A stretch of 21,408 nt of DNA from an uncultured Blautia sp. (GCA_938028845.1 CALIZJ010000219.1:1-21408), one strand, 5' to 3'. Positions 1 to 7,681 are shown, numbered from the stretch's first letter. Numbers and translations are program-made. Notes: generated by a model not told the origin, from the sequence alone.

Positions 1-2
1 AG

Positions 3-263
3 CAGCAAAGAGTAGGGATTGCCAGGGCGTTCGTGACACAGCCGAAAGTGGTTTTTGCAGATGAACCTACAGGGAATCTGGATACCAGGACTACCGCCCA
101 AATTATGAAAATGATTACGGAAATGGCGAGAAAGCACCAACAGACAATTGTCCTGGTTACCCATGATCCCCAGATGGCTGTATATGCGGACAGGATCGTT
201 ACCTTGATCGACGGAGAAATAGTAAAAGACGAAAGGAGAAGCCATGAGAAAAAGAACAGTTAA
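3..263 (+). CDS. ABC transporter ATP-binding protein, MacB/LolD type (C-terminal part)
   Basis: This is the last 86 codons of an ABC ATPase whose start lies left of the window; the frame is open to base 3. It begins at the end of the signature motif (QQRVGIARA), continues with Walker B and D-loop (VFADEPTGNLD) and has the H-loop (LVTHDP). The EPTGNLD form is typical of the MacB/LolD/FtsE-like class that works with FtsX-type permeases, which matches the permease two genes downstream. It would hydrolyse ATP at the inner face of the membrane to drive that permease. The stop overlaps the next gene by 20 bases, so translation is probably coupled. The Walker A region is outside the window. An internal GTG at 33 is not a sensible start because conserved sequence precedes it. 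Confidence 0.93.
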   Translation, partial: QQRVGIARAFVTQPKVVFADEPTGNLDTRTTAQIMKMITEMARKHQQTIVLVTHDPQMAVYADRIVTLIDGEIVKDERRSHEKKNS

Positions 264-1905
264 ATTTTTGGCAGGTGCAGTGACATTAGGACTGCTTTTT
301 CATATGAACCCTCTTCTGGCAAATGCGCAGGAGGAGAAAAGAATACAGACAGAACCCCAGGAAGTACCCATGGATGCAGAAATGCTTTTTAAAGACGGAA
401 CCAATTTGTCGGAAGAACAGTTTTTTCCAAGTGAAAATAGTTTTGTATCTGAAACATCGCCTCAGAATACAGTCCAGCCGGTTTCGGAGACACCAGGACA
501 AGAAATGCCTGGAAAGGAACAGGCAGGGACTATTGTTATAACCAGAGGAAAAATGGATAAAGAAGTTGTTTCGGACAGCGATTTTAATATGGAGATTTTT
601 TTAGAAAATACATGGAAGTCACGTTACATAAACAATGGAAAACTATGGGTGGATCTCCCCGAAGACTTTTCCATGGATCCTTCTCATGAAAAAGAAAAGA
701 TTGATATTCCGGTTATAGATCCAGGGGAAACGAAAAAAGTCATAGTAAAGCTTCATGCAGGAAATTTAAAAGGGAATACAAGAACTGTAAAGATACCAGT
801 AAATATAACTTACACGTTTGGTGCAGAAACGGGAGAAGTACAAAAACAGCAGGAAACGATCCTTATTCCGGTATCGCCCTTAAAAACGGATACGAATAGT
901 ATAAATCCACCTATTTCTTCGGGGGATGAGAAACCTGGAAAACCAGAGGAAATACCTGCAGATCCTGGAATATACAGCAATACAGATACATCAAGCGATG
1001 GAATGGTGACAACTGCAGTATCAGAAAAAAAGAAGACGGATCCTATGACTCCCCGAATTATTGTAAATCAATATCAATACGGGGAAAATATCGAAGACGG
1101 GAAAGAGTTTACGGTAAATCTTACTTTCTTTAATACTAATGATACAATCTCTGTAGAGAATATTGTCGTAAATATGGAACCTAGTGAAGAGGTGTCCCTG
1201 AAAAATATGACCAATGTGATATATCTAAAAAAACTTGGACCTCAGGCTTCTCATAATATGGAAGCAAAGCTGAAAACTGCAGGAAATGGAAAAACGGATA
1301 AGGCAGAGCTTACCATTAATTTTAAATATGAATATATGAAAAATGGAGAGCGGACAGAAGGGGAAGCAAGCCAGAAAATAGTGATTCCTGTGAAAGAAGC
1401 GGAACGTTTTAGCGTAGGAGACATACAGACAGGGGATGAAATTAGTCAGGGAGAAGAATTTTCTGTTTCTTTGCCGTATGTAAATAAAGGAAAATCGCCT
1501 GTTTATAATGTAGAGGCTTATTTGGAAACAAAAATGAAGACAGGAGAAACGTATAAATATATTGGTAACGTAGAAGCGGGAACAAGCGGAACATTGGATT
1601 TTTTCGTGACGCCGGAAACTGCCGGGGAACAGACGGTGAATATTAAACTGATTTATGAAAATTCTATGGGAAGCCAAAAGACAGTTGAAAAGAAAGCTTC
1701 TTTTCAGGTAGCAGAGCTTGTGGAAGAGATGCCGGAAGAATGGAATGATTTTACAGAAGAAGAACCGAAAAGTAAAGGAAAAAAAGGAATTATCCTTGGA
1801 ACTGCCGGGGCAGGTACTTTAGCCGCGGGCCTGCTTTTTCGGTATATTCGAAAAAGAAAAGAAAGGCAGATGGAAGAAAACGAGGATGAGGGATTTGAAG
1901 AATGA
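244..1905 (+). CDS. Anchored extracytoplasmic protein of a MacB-type ABC operon (COG1361/CARDB-like)
   Basis: The 553-residue protein has an N-terminal signal peptide (basic start, hydrophobic core about residues 8-25, cleavage likely near ANA-Q). An acidic, proline-rich linker follows to about residue 95. Two or three beta-rich modules (about 96-210, 270-390, 395-495) resemble COG1361/CARDB or Ig-like folds. A single membrane helix at about 516-534 is followed by a basic then acidic cytoplasmic tail, so the protein should sit outside the cell anchored by its C-terminus. The start follows AAGGAGAAGCC. It lies between an ABC ATPase and an FtsX-type permease with overlapping ends on both sides, so it is probably the extracytoplasmic partner of that transporter, in the position MacA holds in Gram-negatives. 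No MacA lipoyl or hairpin features are recognisable. Substrate unknown. Confidence 0.85.
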   Translation: MRKRTVKFLAGAVTLGLLFHMNPLLANAQEEKRIQTEPQEVPMDAEMLFKDGTNLSEEQFFPSENSFVSETSPQNTVQPVSETPGQEMPGKEQAGTIVITRGKMDKEVVSDSDFNMEIFLENTWKSRYINNGKLWVDLPEDFSMDPSHEKEKIDIPVIDPGETKKVIVKLHAGNLKGNTRTVKIPVNITYTFGAETGEVQKQQETILIPVSPLKTDTNSINPPISSGDEKPGKPEEIPADPGIYSNTDTSSDGMVTTAVSEKKKTDPMTPRIIVNQYQYGENIEDGKEFTVNLTFFNTNDTISVENIVVNMEPSEEVSLKNMTNVIYLKKLGPQASHNMEAKLKTAGNGKTDKAELTINFKYEYMKNGERTEGEASQKIVIPVKEAERFSVGDIQTGDEISQGEEFSVSLPYVNKGKSPVYNVEAYLETKMKTGETYKYIGNVEAGTSGTLDFFVTPETAGEQTVNIKLIYENSMGSQKTVEKKASFQVAELVEEMPEEWNDFTEEEPKSKGKKGIILGTAGAGTLAAGLLFRYIRKRKERQMEENEDEGFEE

Positions 1906-3254
1906 AAATCAGAGATATCTTGCATTTAAGTATAAATAATCTTTACCGGCGAAAAGGGAGAACCCTTCTGACGGTATCTGGAGTTGTTATTGGCTGCTGT
2001 GCTGTGGTTATCATGATTTCCATGGGACTTGGGATGAAAAAGGCCCAGGATCAAATGTTGGAAAGCATGGGAAACCTTATGCGCATTACCGTCATGCCGG
2101 CACCGGAACGGGCGGCTAAAAGGATTCCCCTGGATAAGAAAGCTGTAGTACAAATGAAGAAAATTTCTCATGTAAAAACGGCTATTCCCAAGAAAACATT
2201 GGATTTAGGAGAATTCAGCCTGGTATCTGGCGAAAAGGAAAGATATGTGTATGAGGGGCTTACGGTTACCGGAATCTACCAGGAGGATCTGGAAGCTGCA
2301 GGTTACCAGCTAAAGGAAGGAAGAAAAGCATCCGGCAGTTGGGAAGCCCTGGGAGGAGAACATCTGGCTTATCAGTTTATAGACAGTAAACGGCCAGAGG
2401 GAAAAAATATGGTGGATTATTGGAGCGATGAAAATGCAAAACCATATTTTCCGATTTTAAAAGATGATGTTTCCTTTGCGAAGAAAAATGGAACGAATAC
2501 AGAAGGAGAAAATGCAGCGATACAAAACGGAAGCACATCCTGGAATATCCTGCAGAAATTGAAAGTTACAGGGCTTTTAAAAGAAGATATGGATCTTGGT
2601 GATGAGACGGATATGGGGCTGTTGTTGAATATGAAAGATTTTGAACAGCTCGAGAAATTGATGAAAGTTGAAAAAAAGAAAGAATATTCTCAGGTGTCGG
2701 TATACGTGGAGAGTATAAAAGATGTAGAAATGGTTGAGAAACAGATCAAAGATATGAAATTTGAGACGATTTCAATGGAAAGTATACGTAAGCCTATGGA
2801 AAAGGATATGCAGCAAAAACAGATGATGCTGGCAGGCCTGGGTGCGGTTTCCTTATTTGTGGCAGCAATCGGCATAGCAAATACCATGATCATGTCCATA
2901 ACAGAGAGAACACGGGAAATTGGGATTATGAAAGCTTTAGGCTGCGGACTTTCAGAAATCAGGAAAGAGTTTCTCATTGAAGCGGGCCTGATCGGTCTGC
3001 TTGGAGGCTGTGTGGGAACGGCTGTAAGCAGCGTATTGTCCATTCTTATGAATCGATATGCAGGTTCGTCTTTTACAGGAGATACATCTATGTATATGAT
3101 GGGAGAAAGTGCTGCATCAGGAGGTATCTCTATTATTCCTCCATGGCTGATCGTATTTGCTATTGTTTTCTCTGTGATCATGGGAGTGGCGGCCGGATAC
3201 CTTCCTTCCAGCAGAGCAGTTAAAATATCTGCCCTGGAGGCGATGAAGGCGTGA
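1902..3254 (+). CDS. ABC transporter permease, MacB/FtsX family
   Basis: The 450-residue membrane protein has the MacB/FtsX layout: one membrane helix near the N-terminus (about 20-44, after the typical NLYRRKGRTLLT lead-in), a long extracytoplasmic domain (about 45-305), then three helices in the FtsX domain (about 311-335, 360-385, 415-440). The sequence around ERTREIGIMKALG, just after the second helix, is the conserved coupling segment of this family. It overlaps the upstream gene by ATGA and completes an ATPase, anchored protein, permease operon. MacB-type complexes are mechanotransmission exporters or signalling devices for peptides and antibiotics. Nothing here identifies the substrate. 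Confidence 0.92.
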   Translation: MKIRDILHLSINNLYRRKGRTLLTVSGVVIGCCAVVIMISMGLGMKKAQDQMLESMGNLMRITVMPAPERAAKRIPLDKKAVVQMKKISHVKTAIPKKTLDLGEFSLVSGEKERYVYEGLTVTGIYQEDLEAAGYQLKEGRKASGSWEALGGEHLAYQFIDSKRPEGKNMVDYWSDENAKPYFPILKDDVSFAKKNGTNTEGENAAIQNGSTSWNILQKLKVTGLLKEDMDLGDETDMGLLLNMKDFEQLEKLMKVEKKKEYSQVSVYVESIKDVEMVEKQIKDMKFETISMESIRKPMEKDMQQKQMMLAGLGAVSLFVAAIGIANTMIMSITERTREIGIMKALGCGLSEIRKEFLIEAGLIGLLGGCVGTAVSSVLSILMNRYAGSSFTGDTSMYMMGESAASGGISIIPPWLIVFAIVFSVIMGVAAGYLPSSRAVKISALEAMKA

Positions 3255-3276
3255 GAAAGCCGGGAGGCTCTCTCAC
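3251..3276. terminator. Hairpin between convergent genes
   Basis: GTGAGAAAGCC and GGCTCTCTCAC form an 11-bp stem (one A-C mismatch) around a GGGA loop, beginning at the stop codon of the permease gene. No T-run follows on either strand, so it is a weak intrinsic terminator at best. Its position between two converging genes fits a termination or mRNA-end role. Confidence 0.4.
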
Positions 3277-3291
3277 CCTCAGCCTGAAAGT

Positions 3292-4347
3292 TTAGAAGGA
3301 TTGTGCTATATCAAAGACCTTTTTTATTCCATCTGATATAGTACCAGAAAAAATGTACTGCAGATAATTCAGATCATGATCGTGGTTTGGAAAAGTAAAG
3401 ATATGCAGATTGGATTTATCCTTCCTCTTAAAATCATTGCAAATTTTTTCAATGTCAGAGAGCGGAATATTGGCATCATCTTCACCTTGAAAAATATAAA
3501 TCGGAATGGTAAGGGAACATAATATGGACGATACAGAAGGCAAGGCGAAATGTTCTTTACACCACTTTGAGGTTATTTGAACAGGATAATTATTTCTTAG
3601 CCATTCATCGTCGTTGTTTTCTATAGCCTGGAAGACTTGTCTTCTGTAATCTTCCATTTGTAAAGAAAAATCCTTTTGTGTCAGTTTTCCGTCTTTATCT
3701 ATGTCTAAATCTTCAAATTCTATATTTGGAAAAAGAGTTGGACGGACATTTAGTTTATCTCGATTAAAGTCTGTTTTTTCTATAAACCCTTTTTCTCTGC
3801 AATCGAAATACTTGCACATATTGACCATGGAACTTCCCCCGTTTAATTGCCAATAAAGAGTATCCTTCATATTTTCGTAGGAGAATCCTAAAAGAAGCAA
3901 TCCTTCGATATCCTTGCATTGTGCCGCTGCAAACGGGGCAAGAACAGCTCCCTCGCTGACACCCATTAGCAGTATTTTAGATTTCTTAAATTGCGGTAAG
4001 GTTTTAACATAATTTTTTACCGCTATAATATCCTGAATAGAGGAAGAGGGGCAATAAGTTTCGTATTCTTTCTGATTGACAGATACAAAATCCGGGGGAA
4101 CATCTGATATACTGCATCCCCTCGTGTTCCAACGGCAAAAAGCAATATTATGACTTGTAAATTCATTAACAAATAAATCAAAATAATTAAAATGCTTTCC
4201 TGCAATTTCTCTGTGGTTTTCGTATGTATTAGGACCTGTGCCGTGGCAAAAAATAATAATGCTCTCAGTATATACAGGATAATCTATTTTAACCTTAAGA
4301 TTGCAGCCGTCATATGTCTGTACTTGTATTATTTTAGTCTGCTTCAT
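3292..4347 (-). CDS. Alpha/beta hydrolase with an inserted EF-hand-like calcium loop
   Basis: This 351-residue protein has no signal peptide and is probably cytoplasmic. The fold is alpha/beta hydrolase: oxyanion-type HGTG at about 35-38, nucleophile elbow GVSEG with Ser131, likely acid Asp290 or Asp291 (GEDD), and His322 or His324 (NHDHD). It resembles the dienelactone hydrolase/prolyl oligopeptidase-like group, so a small ester, amide or peptide substrate is plausible but not shown. The unusual part is the cap insertion at residues 215-226 (DIDKDGKLTQKD). It fits the 12-residue EF-hand loop with Asp at 1, 3, 5 and 12, Gly at 6 and Leu at 8. The start is supported by AGGAG six bases upstream and by its own promoter. 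It converges on the ABC operon and stands alone. Confidence 0.85.
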   Translation of the reverse strand: MKQTKIIQVQTYDGCNLKVKIDYPVYTESIIIFCHGTGPNTYENHREIAGKHFNYFDLFVNEFTSHNIAFCRWNTRGCSISDVPPDFVSVNQKEYETYCPSSSIQDIIAVKNYVKTLPQFKKSKILLMGVSEGAVLAPFAAAQCKDIEGLLLLGFSYENMKDTLYWQLNGGSSMVNMCKYFDCREKGFIEKTDFNRDKLNVRPTLFPNIEFEDLDIDKDGKLTQKDFSLQMEDYRRQVFQAIENNDDEWLRNNYPVQITSKWCKEHFALPSVSSILCSLTIPIYIFQGEDDANIPLSDIEKICNDFKRKDKSNLHIFTFPNHDHDLNYLQYIFSGTISDGIKKVFDIAQSF

Positions 4348-4389
4348 CTATATACTCCTACAAATTTATAGTTGTCTTTGTTTGCAAGT

Positions 4390-4418
4390 ATTATACTATG
4401 AAATGTAGCTTGCGTCAT
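4390..4418 (-). promoter_or_regulatory. Sigma-A-type promoter of the EF-hand hydrolase
   Basis: On the minus strand ATGACG (plus 4413-4418) and a perfect TATAAT (plus 4390-4395) are separated by 17 bases. The -10 lies about 42 bases upstream of the ATG, with AGGAG between them. Confidence 0.7.
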
Positions 4419-4550
4419 TTTTTTCATCAAAAAAAATATGAAACATATCAGTAACTACCGCATAATAAAGTGCGTACTTTACGGAAATGATAGGTTTCCT
4501 TATACTATCACCAACCCTGACGGTGTTTCCGGACATGAATGGGATTATTG

Positions 4551-4579
4551 TTTTCAGTTTGGCTGCGGTATGCTATACT
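4551..4579 (+). promoter_or_regulatory. Possible promoter for the hydrolase at 4800
   Basis: TTTTCA (4551-4556) and TATACT (4574-4579) are 17 bases apart. The -10 is good and the -35 weak. It would give a leader of about 210 bases containing the small frame and hairpin described for this gap. Confidence 0.4.
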
Positions 4580-4799
4580 AAGATTATTATAAAGAGACTG
4601 GCAGTATGACCTTGGTACGCAGGCGCGGAAAATGCGCAGAAGGAGGAGCTATGGGAATTTGGATAAAGAAAAGATAACAGCAGGGCTTTGACGATACAGG
4701 AGCCTTGCTGAGGAGAAAAGTTTAAATTTTACCTGGATGACGGACGTAGAAAATGAGTCAAGAAGGAGAAAATATTAAATTTCCATCAGGAGGCGTGAG

Positions 4800-5549
4800 A
4801 TGTCATATTTTTATTATCAGTCAAAGAAAATTTATTATACGGAAAAGGGTACGGGAAAGCCAGTGGTATTTCTTCACGGAGATACCGCCTCTTCAAGAAT
4901 GTTCGAGCCCCTTCTCCCCTTATATGAGAACCAGTTTAAAGTAATATTAATGGACTTTCTGGGAAATGGAAGATCAGACCGGATAGAAAGTTTTCCGGTG
5001 GATCTATGGCAGGAAGAAGCGAAACAGACGGTTGCCTTGCTTAAGCATCTTGGGTATAAAAAATCTGGTATCGTAGGATGCAGCGGAGGCGCCTGGGCAG
5101 CGGTGAATACAGGGCTTATGGCGCCGGAATTGGTAGATAAGATCGCTGCAGACAGCTTTGACGGAAGGACACTGGCAGAAGGATTCGCAGAAAATCTGAT
5201 AAAGGAACGAGAAAGCGCTAAAGAAGACGTACAGGCGGCTGGCTTTTATAAGTGGTGCCAGGGAGAAGACTGGGAAGAAGTGGTGGATAAAAATACAAAG
5301 GCGCTGGTTGCCTGTGCAAAGGAGAAGCTGCCTCTGTTTGTAAAACCGCTGACAGAATGTAAAGTTCCTCTTTTGCTGATAGGAAGTCTGGGAGACGGAA
5401 TGACGAGGCAGAATCTGAAGGAGGAATACGAAGCTATAAGAAATGAAACAGGGGCAGAGCTTTGCCTCTTTGAGAAAGGAGATCATCCGGCATTATATTC
5501 AAATGCGGAGGCTGCCGCTGCAGCTATATGTAAATTTTTTACGGACTAA
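4800..5549 (+). CDS. Alpha/beta hydrolase fold protein
   Basis: The 249-residue single-domain hydrolase has LHGDTAS at about 25-31 (oxyanion region), the nucleophile elbow GCSGG with Ser95, a likely acid Asp199 in GSLGD, and His229 in GDHP. This places it in the general alpha/beta hydrolase family (COG0596-like: esterases, C-C hydrolases, haloperoxidase-like). Substrate unknown; no signal peptide, so cytoplasmic. The start has an ideal AGGAGG seven bases upstream. An overlapping ATG at 4753 in another frame is a shadow. It appears monocistronic, with the next gene 113 bases away. Confidence 0.9.
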   Translation: MSYFYYQSKKIYYTEKGTGKPVVFLHGDTASSRMFEPLLPLYENQFKVILMDFLGNGRSDRIESFPVDLWQEEAKQTVALLKHLGYKKSGIVGCSGGAWAAVNTGLMAPELVDKIAADSFDGRTLAEGFAENLIKERESAKEDVQAAGFYKWCQGEDWEEVVDKNTKALVACAKEKLPLFVKPLTECKVPLLLIGSLGDGMTRQNLKEEYEAIRNETGAELCLFEKGDHPALYSNAEAAAAAICKFFTD

Positions 5550-5662
5550 ATAAACAGGACAGACAGGTGTCGTATTAACATGTTATCATAAGGATATGCG
5601 ATGAAAAAACAGAAGCGCGGCGGCGAAAAAGGAATGTGGAGCGGAATTAAGGAGGGATCATC

Positions 5663-5959
5663 GTGGAGCAAGAGAAAAAAGACGATTTATGTTCAATTCC
5701 GGGAGTTGGAAAAAATATTGCTCAGGATTTGAGGGAGCTGGGAATCTTTTGCACTGGGGATCTAAAAGGAAAGGATCCGGAGGAGCTTTACCGGCTGGAT
5801 TGTGTGAAAAAGGGATTTTTAGAAGACCGTTGCCAGCTCTATGTCTTTCGCTGTGCTGTATATTTTGCAGAGCATAAGGAACATGACCCGGAAAAATTAA
5901 AATGGTGGTATTGGAAAGATAAGAAATATCCGGAAGAGAAAAGGGATAGAAGTAAATAA
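5663..5959 (+). CDS. Cdd1-type helix-hairpin-helix protein
   Basis: The 98-residue protein starts at GTG with GGAGGG six bases upstream. A helix-hairpin-helix motif (SIPGVGKNIAQDLRELGI, about residues 11-28) is followed by LKGKDPEELY and the DRCQLYVFRCAVYFA segment (about 55-69). That last segment is characteristic of the small family named after Cdd1 of the Clostridioides difficile pathogenicity locus region. Such HhH modules usually bind DNA non-specifically, but the cellular role is not known. The tail is charged and rich in Lys and Trp. The family name does not imply virulence. Confidence 0.85.
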   Translation: MEQEKKDDLCSIPGVGKNIAQDLRELGIFCTGDLKGKDPEELYRLDCVKKGFLEDRCQLYVFRCAVYFAEHKEHDPEKLKWWYWKDKKYPEEKRDRSK

Positions 5960-6122
5960 GGCGGTAAGAGATTGTGGGAATACCACTTCTGAGGGAAGCG
6001 AAGGGGCATACTTGTTTTGGCAGCATGTGATCCAGGAATATACAGGCGGGAAATATAGCTGCGAAGACGGGATTTTTACGTTTGAAAATATAAGAGACAC
6101 GGGTATGGGCTTGGAAAGGTGA
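5946..6122 (+). pseudogene. Orphan coding-like stretch, probable gene remnant
   Basis: Right after the Cdd1-type gene, in the next frame, about 58 codons read as plausible protein (fragments include SEGSEGAYLFWQHV and YSCEDGIFTFENIRD) up to a TGA at 6120. There is no ATG, GTG or TTG near the beginning and no ribosome site; ATA at 5946 is the best-placed codon. I do not recognise a family. It could be a decayed gene or the C-terminal leftover of one. Confidence 0.35.
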
Positions 6123-6126
6123 GAAA

Positions 6127-6148
6127 ATTTGGAAGCAAACTTCCAAAT
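6127..6148. repeat. Perfect inverted repeat upstream of the EamA gene
   Basis: ATTTGGAAG, loop CAAA, CTTCCAAAT: a perfect 9-bp inverted repeat ending 41 bases before the transporter ATG. There is no T-run after it, so it is not an obvious terminator. It could be an operator or an mRNA hairpin. Confidence 0.6.
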
Positions 6149-6189
6149 CTAGTATGTGACAGAACACAAAGGGAAAGAAGGAAAAAGTT

Positions 6190-7056
6190 ATGTGGCTATT
6201 ATATGCCGTAGGTTCCGCTTTTTTTGCAGGACTTACTTCGATACTTGCAAAATGTGGGATACGGAAGACGGATTCCACAGTAGCGACGGCAGTGCGCACA
6301 GCAGTAATTTTGATTTTTTCATGGATCATAGTTGGGATTGTGGGATCGGCGGAGCAGATTCCTTCTATACATGGAAAGACGCTGTTGTTTTTGATTCTTT
6401 CCGGTGCAGCTACCGGTGCTTCCTGGCTCTGCTATTTCCGGGCATTGCAGCTTGGAGATATTAATAAGGTGGTACCTATTGATAAATCCAGTACCGTATT
6501 GACGATCCTTTTGGCATTAGTGTTTTTAGGGGAAGGAATCAGCCTGCCTAAAGGAGCCGCGGTGGCGGCCATCGCTGCGGGAATCTTTTTAATGATCGAG
6601 AAAAAGGATGTTAAAGAGACAAAAACCACAGGAAAAGGCAGTTGGATGCTTTATGCCGCAGGCTCTGCCTTTTTTGCAAGTCTCACAGCTATTTTGGGAA
6701 AGATTGGCATTTCCGGAGTAGAATCAAATCTGGGAACAGCTATCCGTACGATCGTGGTGCTTATTATGGCATGGCTTATGGTATTTGTGACAGGAAAGCA
6801 GAAGGAAGTGAAGCATATTGAGAAAAAAGAGCTGGTGTTTATCTGCCTTTCCGGAATTGCTACAGGAGCCTCCTGGCTTTTCTATTACCGGGCACTCCAG
6901 GACGGACCGGCAAGCGTGGTAGCTCCCATTGACAAGCTGAGTGTTTTGGTAACAGTAGTGTTCTCGTATTTTGTATTTGGAGAAAAGCTAAGCGCGAAGG
7001 CGATGCTTGGTCTGGCGCTTTTAACAGCAGGAACAGTGGCTATGGCCGTATTATAA
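6190..7056 (+). CDS. EamA/DMT-superfamily transporter
   Basis: The 288-residue integral membrane protein is built from two homologous EamA halves of five helices each. The repeat is easily seen: LLYAVGSAFFAGLTSILAK at residues 3-21 matches MLYAAGSAFFASLTAILGK at about 153-171, and GATGASWLCYFRALQLGD matches GIATGASWLFYYRALQDG. Ten helices is the standard drug/metabolite transporter layout. Substrates in this family include amino acids, nucleotide sugars and other metabolites and cannot be read from sequence. AAGGA lies about nine bases upstream of the ATG. The gene ends in a strong hairpin terminator, so it is probably monocistronic. Confidence 0.93.
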   Translation: MWLLYAVGSAFFAGLTSILAKCGIRKTDSTVATAVRTAVILIFSWIIVGIVGSAEQIPSIHGKTLLFLILSGAATGASWLCYFRALQLGDINKVVPIDKSSTVLTILLALVFLGEGISLPKGAAVAAIAAGIFLMIEKKDVKETKTTGKGSWMLYAAGSAFFASLTAILGKIGISGVESNLGTAIRTIVVLIMAWLMVFVTGKQKEVKHIEKKELVFICLSGIATGASWLFYYRALQDGPASVVAPIDKLSVLVTVVFSYFVFGEKLSAKAMLGLALLTAGTVAMAVL

Positions 7057-7071
7057 CAGAAAATGGATGTT

Positions 7072-7124
7072 AAAAAAGGGCGTGGGAAAGTTTAGGAATT
7101 TTCTCCACGCCCCTTTAAAATTTT
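7072..7124 (+). terminator. Rho-independent terminator after the EamA gene
   Basis: GGGCGTGG (7078-7085) pairs with CCACGCCC (7105-7112). The stem can extend inward through GAAA/TTTC and is flanked by A-runs on the left and CTTTAAAATTTT on the right, so it could work in both directions. Confidence 0.85.
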
Positions 7125-7145
7125 AATCTTTCAGTATAAAATAGC

Positions 7146-7250
7146 AGCCCCATTGACCTGACCAGCCGTGAATTTGAGCTTTTAGTATTTCTGGCACAAA
7201 AACCGAATATTTTCTTTTCCAAAGAAAGGCTCTTTGATCAGGTTTTGGGA
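7146..7250 (+). pseudogene. Fragment of an OmpR/PhoB-type response regulator
   Basis: Translation in one frame gives IDLTSREFELLVFLAQKPN followed by FSKERLFDQVLG. This is the start of the winged-helix DNA-binding domain of OmpR/PhoB regulators, from the last N-terminal strand to the transactivation loop. A TAA lies just upstream in frame, there is no start codon, and homology stops after about 35 residues. It is an orphan fragment 21 bases after the EamA terminator. It is not the missing piece of the truncated regulator at 8565: that gene reads LSLTRPE where this reads IDLTSRE. Confidence 0.75.
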
Positions 7251-7279
7251 ATCCTTTTCCCCTTTTTGATTAAGGGAGA

Positions 7280-7681
7280 TCAATCCTGGGGAGGAATCAG
7301 ATTACTTACATAAGGACGCTTGCCGGAAAGCACTTCGTCATAGAAGTTTTGCTTCCAATCGATATAGGCAACGCTGTTTTCCAGCTCCTGAATGGAACTG
7401 CGCAGTGCCTCCTGTTTTTTGGCGAGAAGCTCTTTTCTCTGGGGAATGGTGGATTTTCCTTCCAGGCAGAGATTTAAATATTCTTTCATTTCCTGAATAC
7501 TCATACCGCACTTTTTCAGACATACCAGGTCTTTGATCCATTTCAGATTCCGTTCATTGAAAATACGGCGGTTATTTTTATCCCGCTGTACATTGGGAAT
7601 CAGCCCTTCGTTGCAGTAGAATTTTAATGCCTGATAGGTTAAATCTGCTTCTTTGCATACCTGCATCATTGTATAGATCAT
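7280..7681 (-). CDS. MerR-family transcriptional regulator
   Basis: The 133-residue protein has the MerR plan. An N-terminal winged helix-turn-helix (about residues 2-70) includes LTYQALKFYCNEGLI and the RRIFNERNLKWIKDL wing region. A dimerising coiled coil follows (about 80-110), then a short C-terminal segment (YIDWKQNFYDEVLSG). The effector domain is too small for a large ligand pocket; the few cysteines (9, 23, 54, 58) do not form the CueR or MerR metal site. The start has AGGAGGG seven bases upstream. It is divergent from the broken flavodoxin-ferredoxin gene, across a promoter with the long spacer typical of MerR targets, so that gene is its likely target. Confidence 0.92.
   Translation of the reverse strand: MIYTMMQVCKEADLTYQALKFYCNEGLIPNVQRDKNNRRIFNERNLKWIKDLVCLKKCGMSIQEMKEYLNLCLEGKSTIPQRKELLAKKQEALRSSIQELENSVAYIDWKQNFYDEVLSGKRPYVSNLIPPQD

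Larger units (their letters stand above)
4348..4799. other. Long gap with small open frames and a hairpin
   Basis: This 452-base gap between divergent hydrolase genes has no convincing gene. Three things are visible. First, a 47-codon open frame at 4438-4581 (plus) has protein-like composition, including TNPDGVSGHEWDYCFQFG, but no ribosome site; it may be a gene remnant. Second, at 4651-4677 there is an 8-residue frame, MGIWIKKR, just after AGGAGG. Third, CAGCAGGGCT (4678-4687) and AGCCTTGCTG (4701-4710) can pair as a 10-bp stem with one G-T pair, immediately after that stop codon. The last two together resemble a leader peptide and hairpin ahead of the hydrolase at 4800, but this is only a suggestion. 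Confidence 0.4.

Noticed and set aside
4753..4944. 63-codon frame overlapping the start of the hydrolase at 4800
   Set aside because: It is out of frame with a well-supported gene and has no homology-like features; the AGGAGG before 4800 serves the hydrolase.
5576..5585. Palindrome TAACATGTTA between hydrolase and Cdd1-type gene
   Set aside because: Only 10 bases with no flanking promoter or repeat; expected by chance at this base composition.
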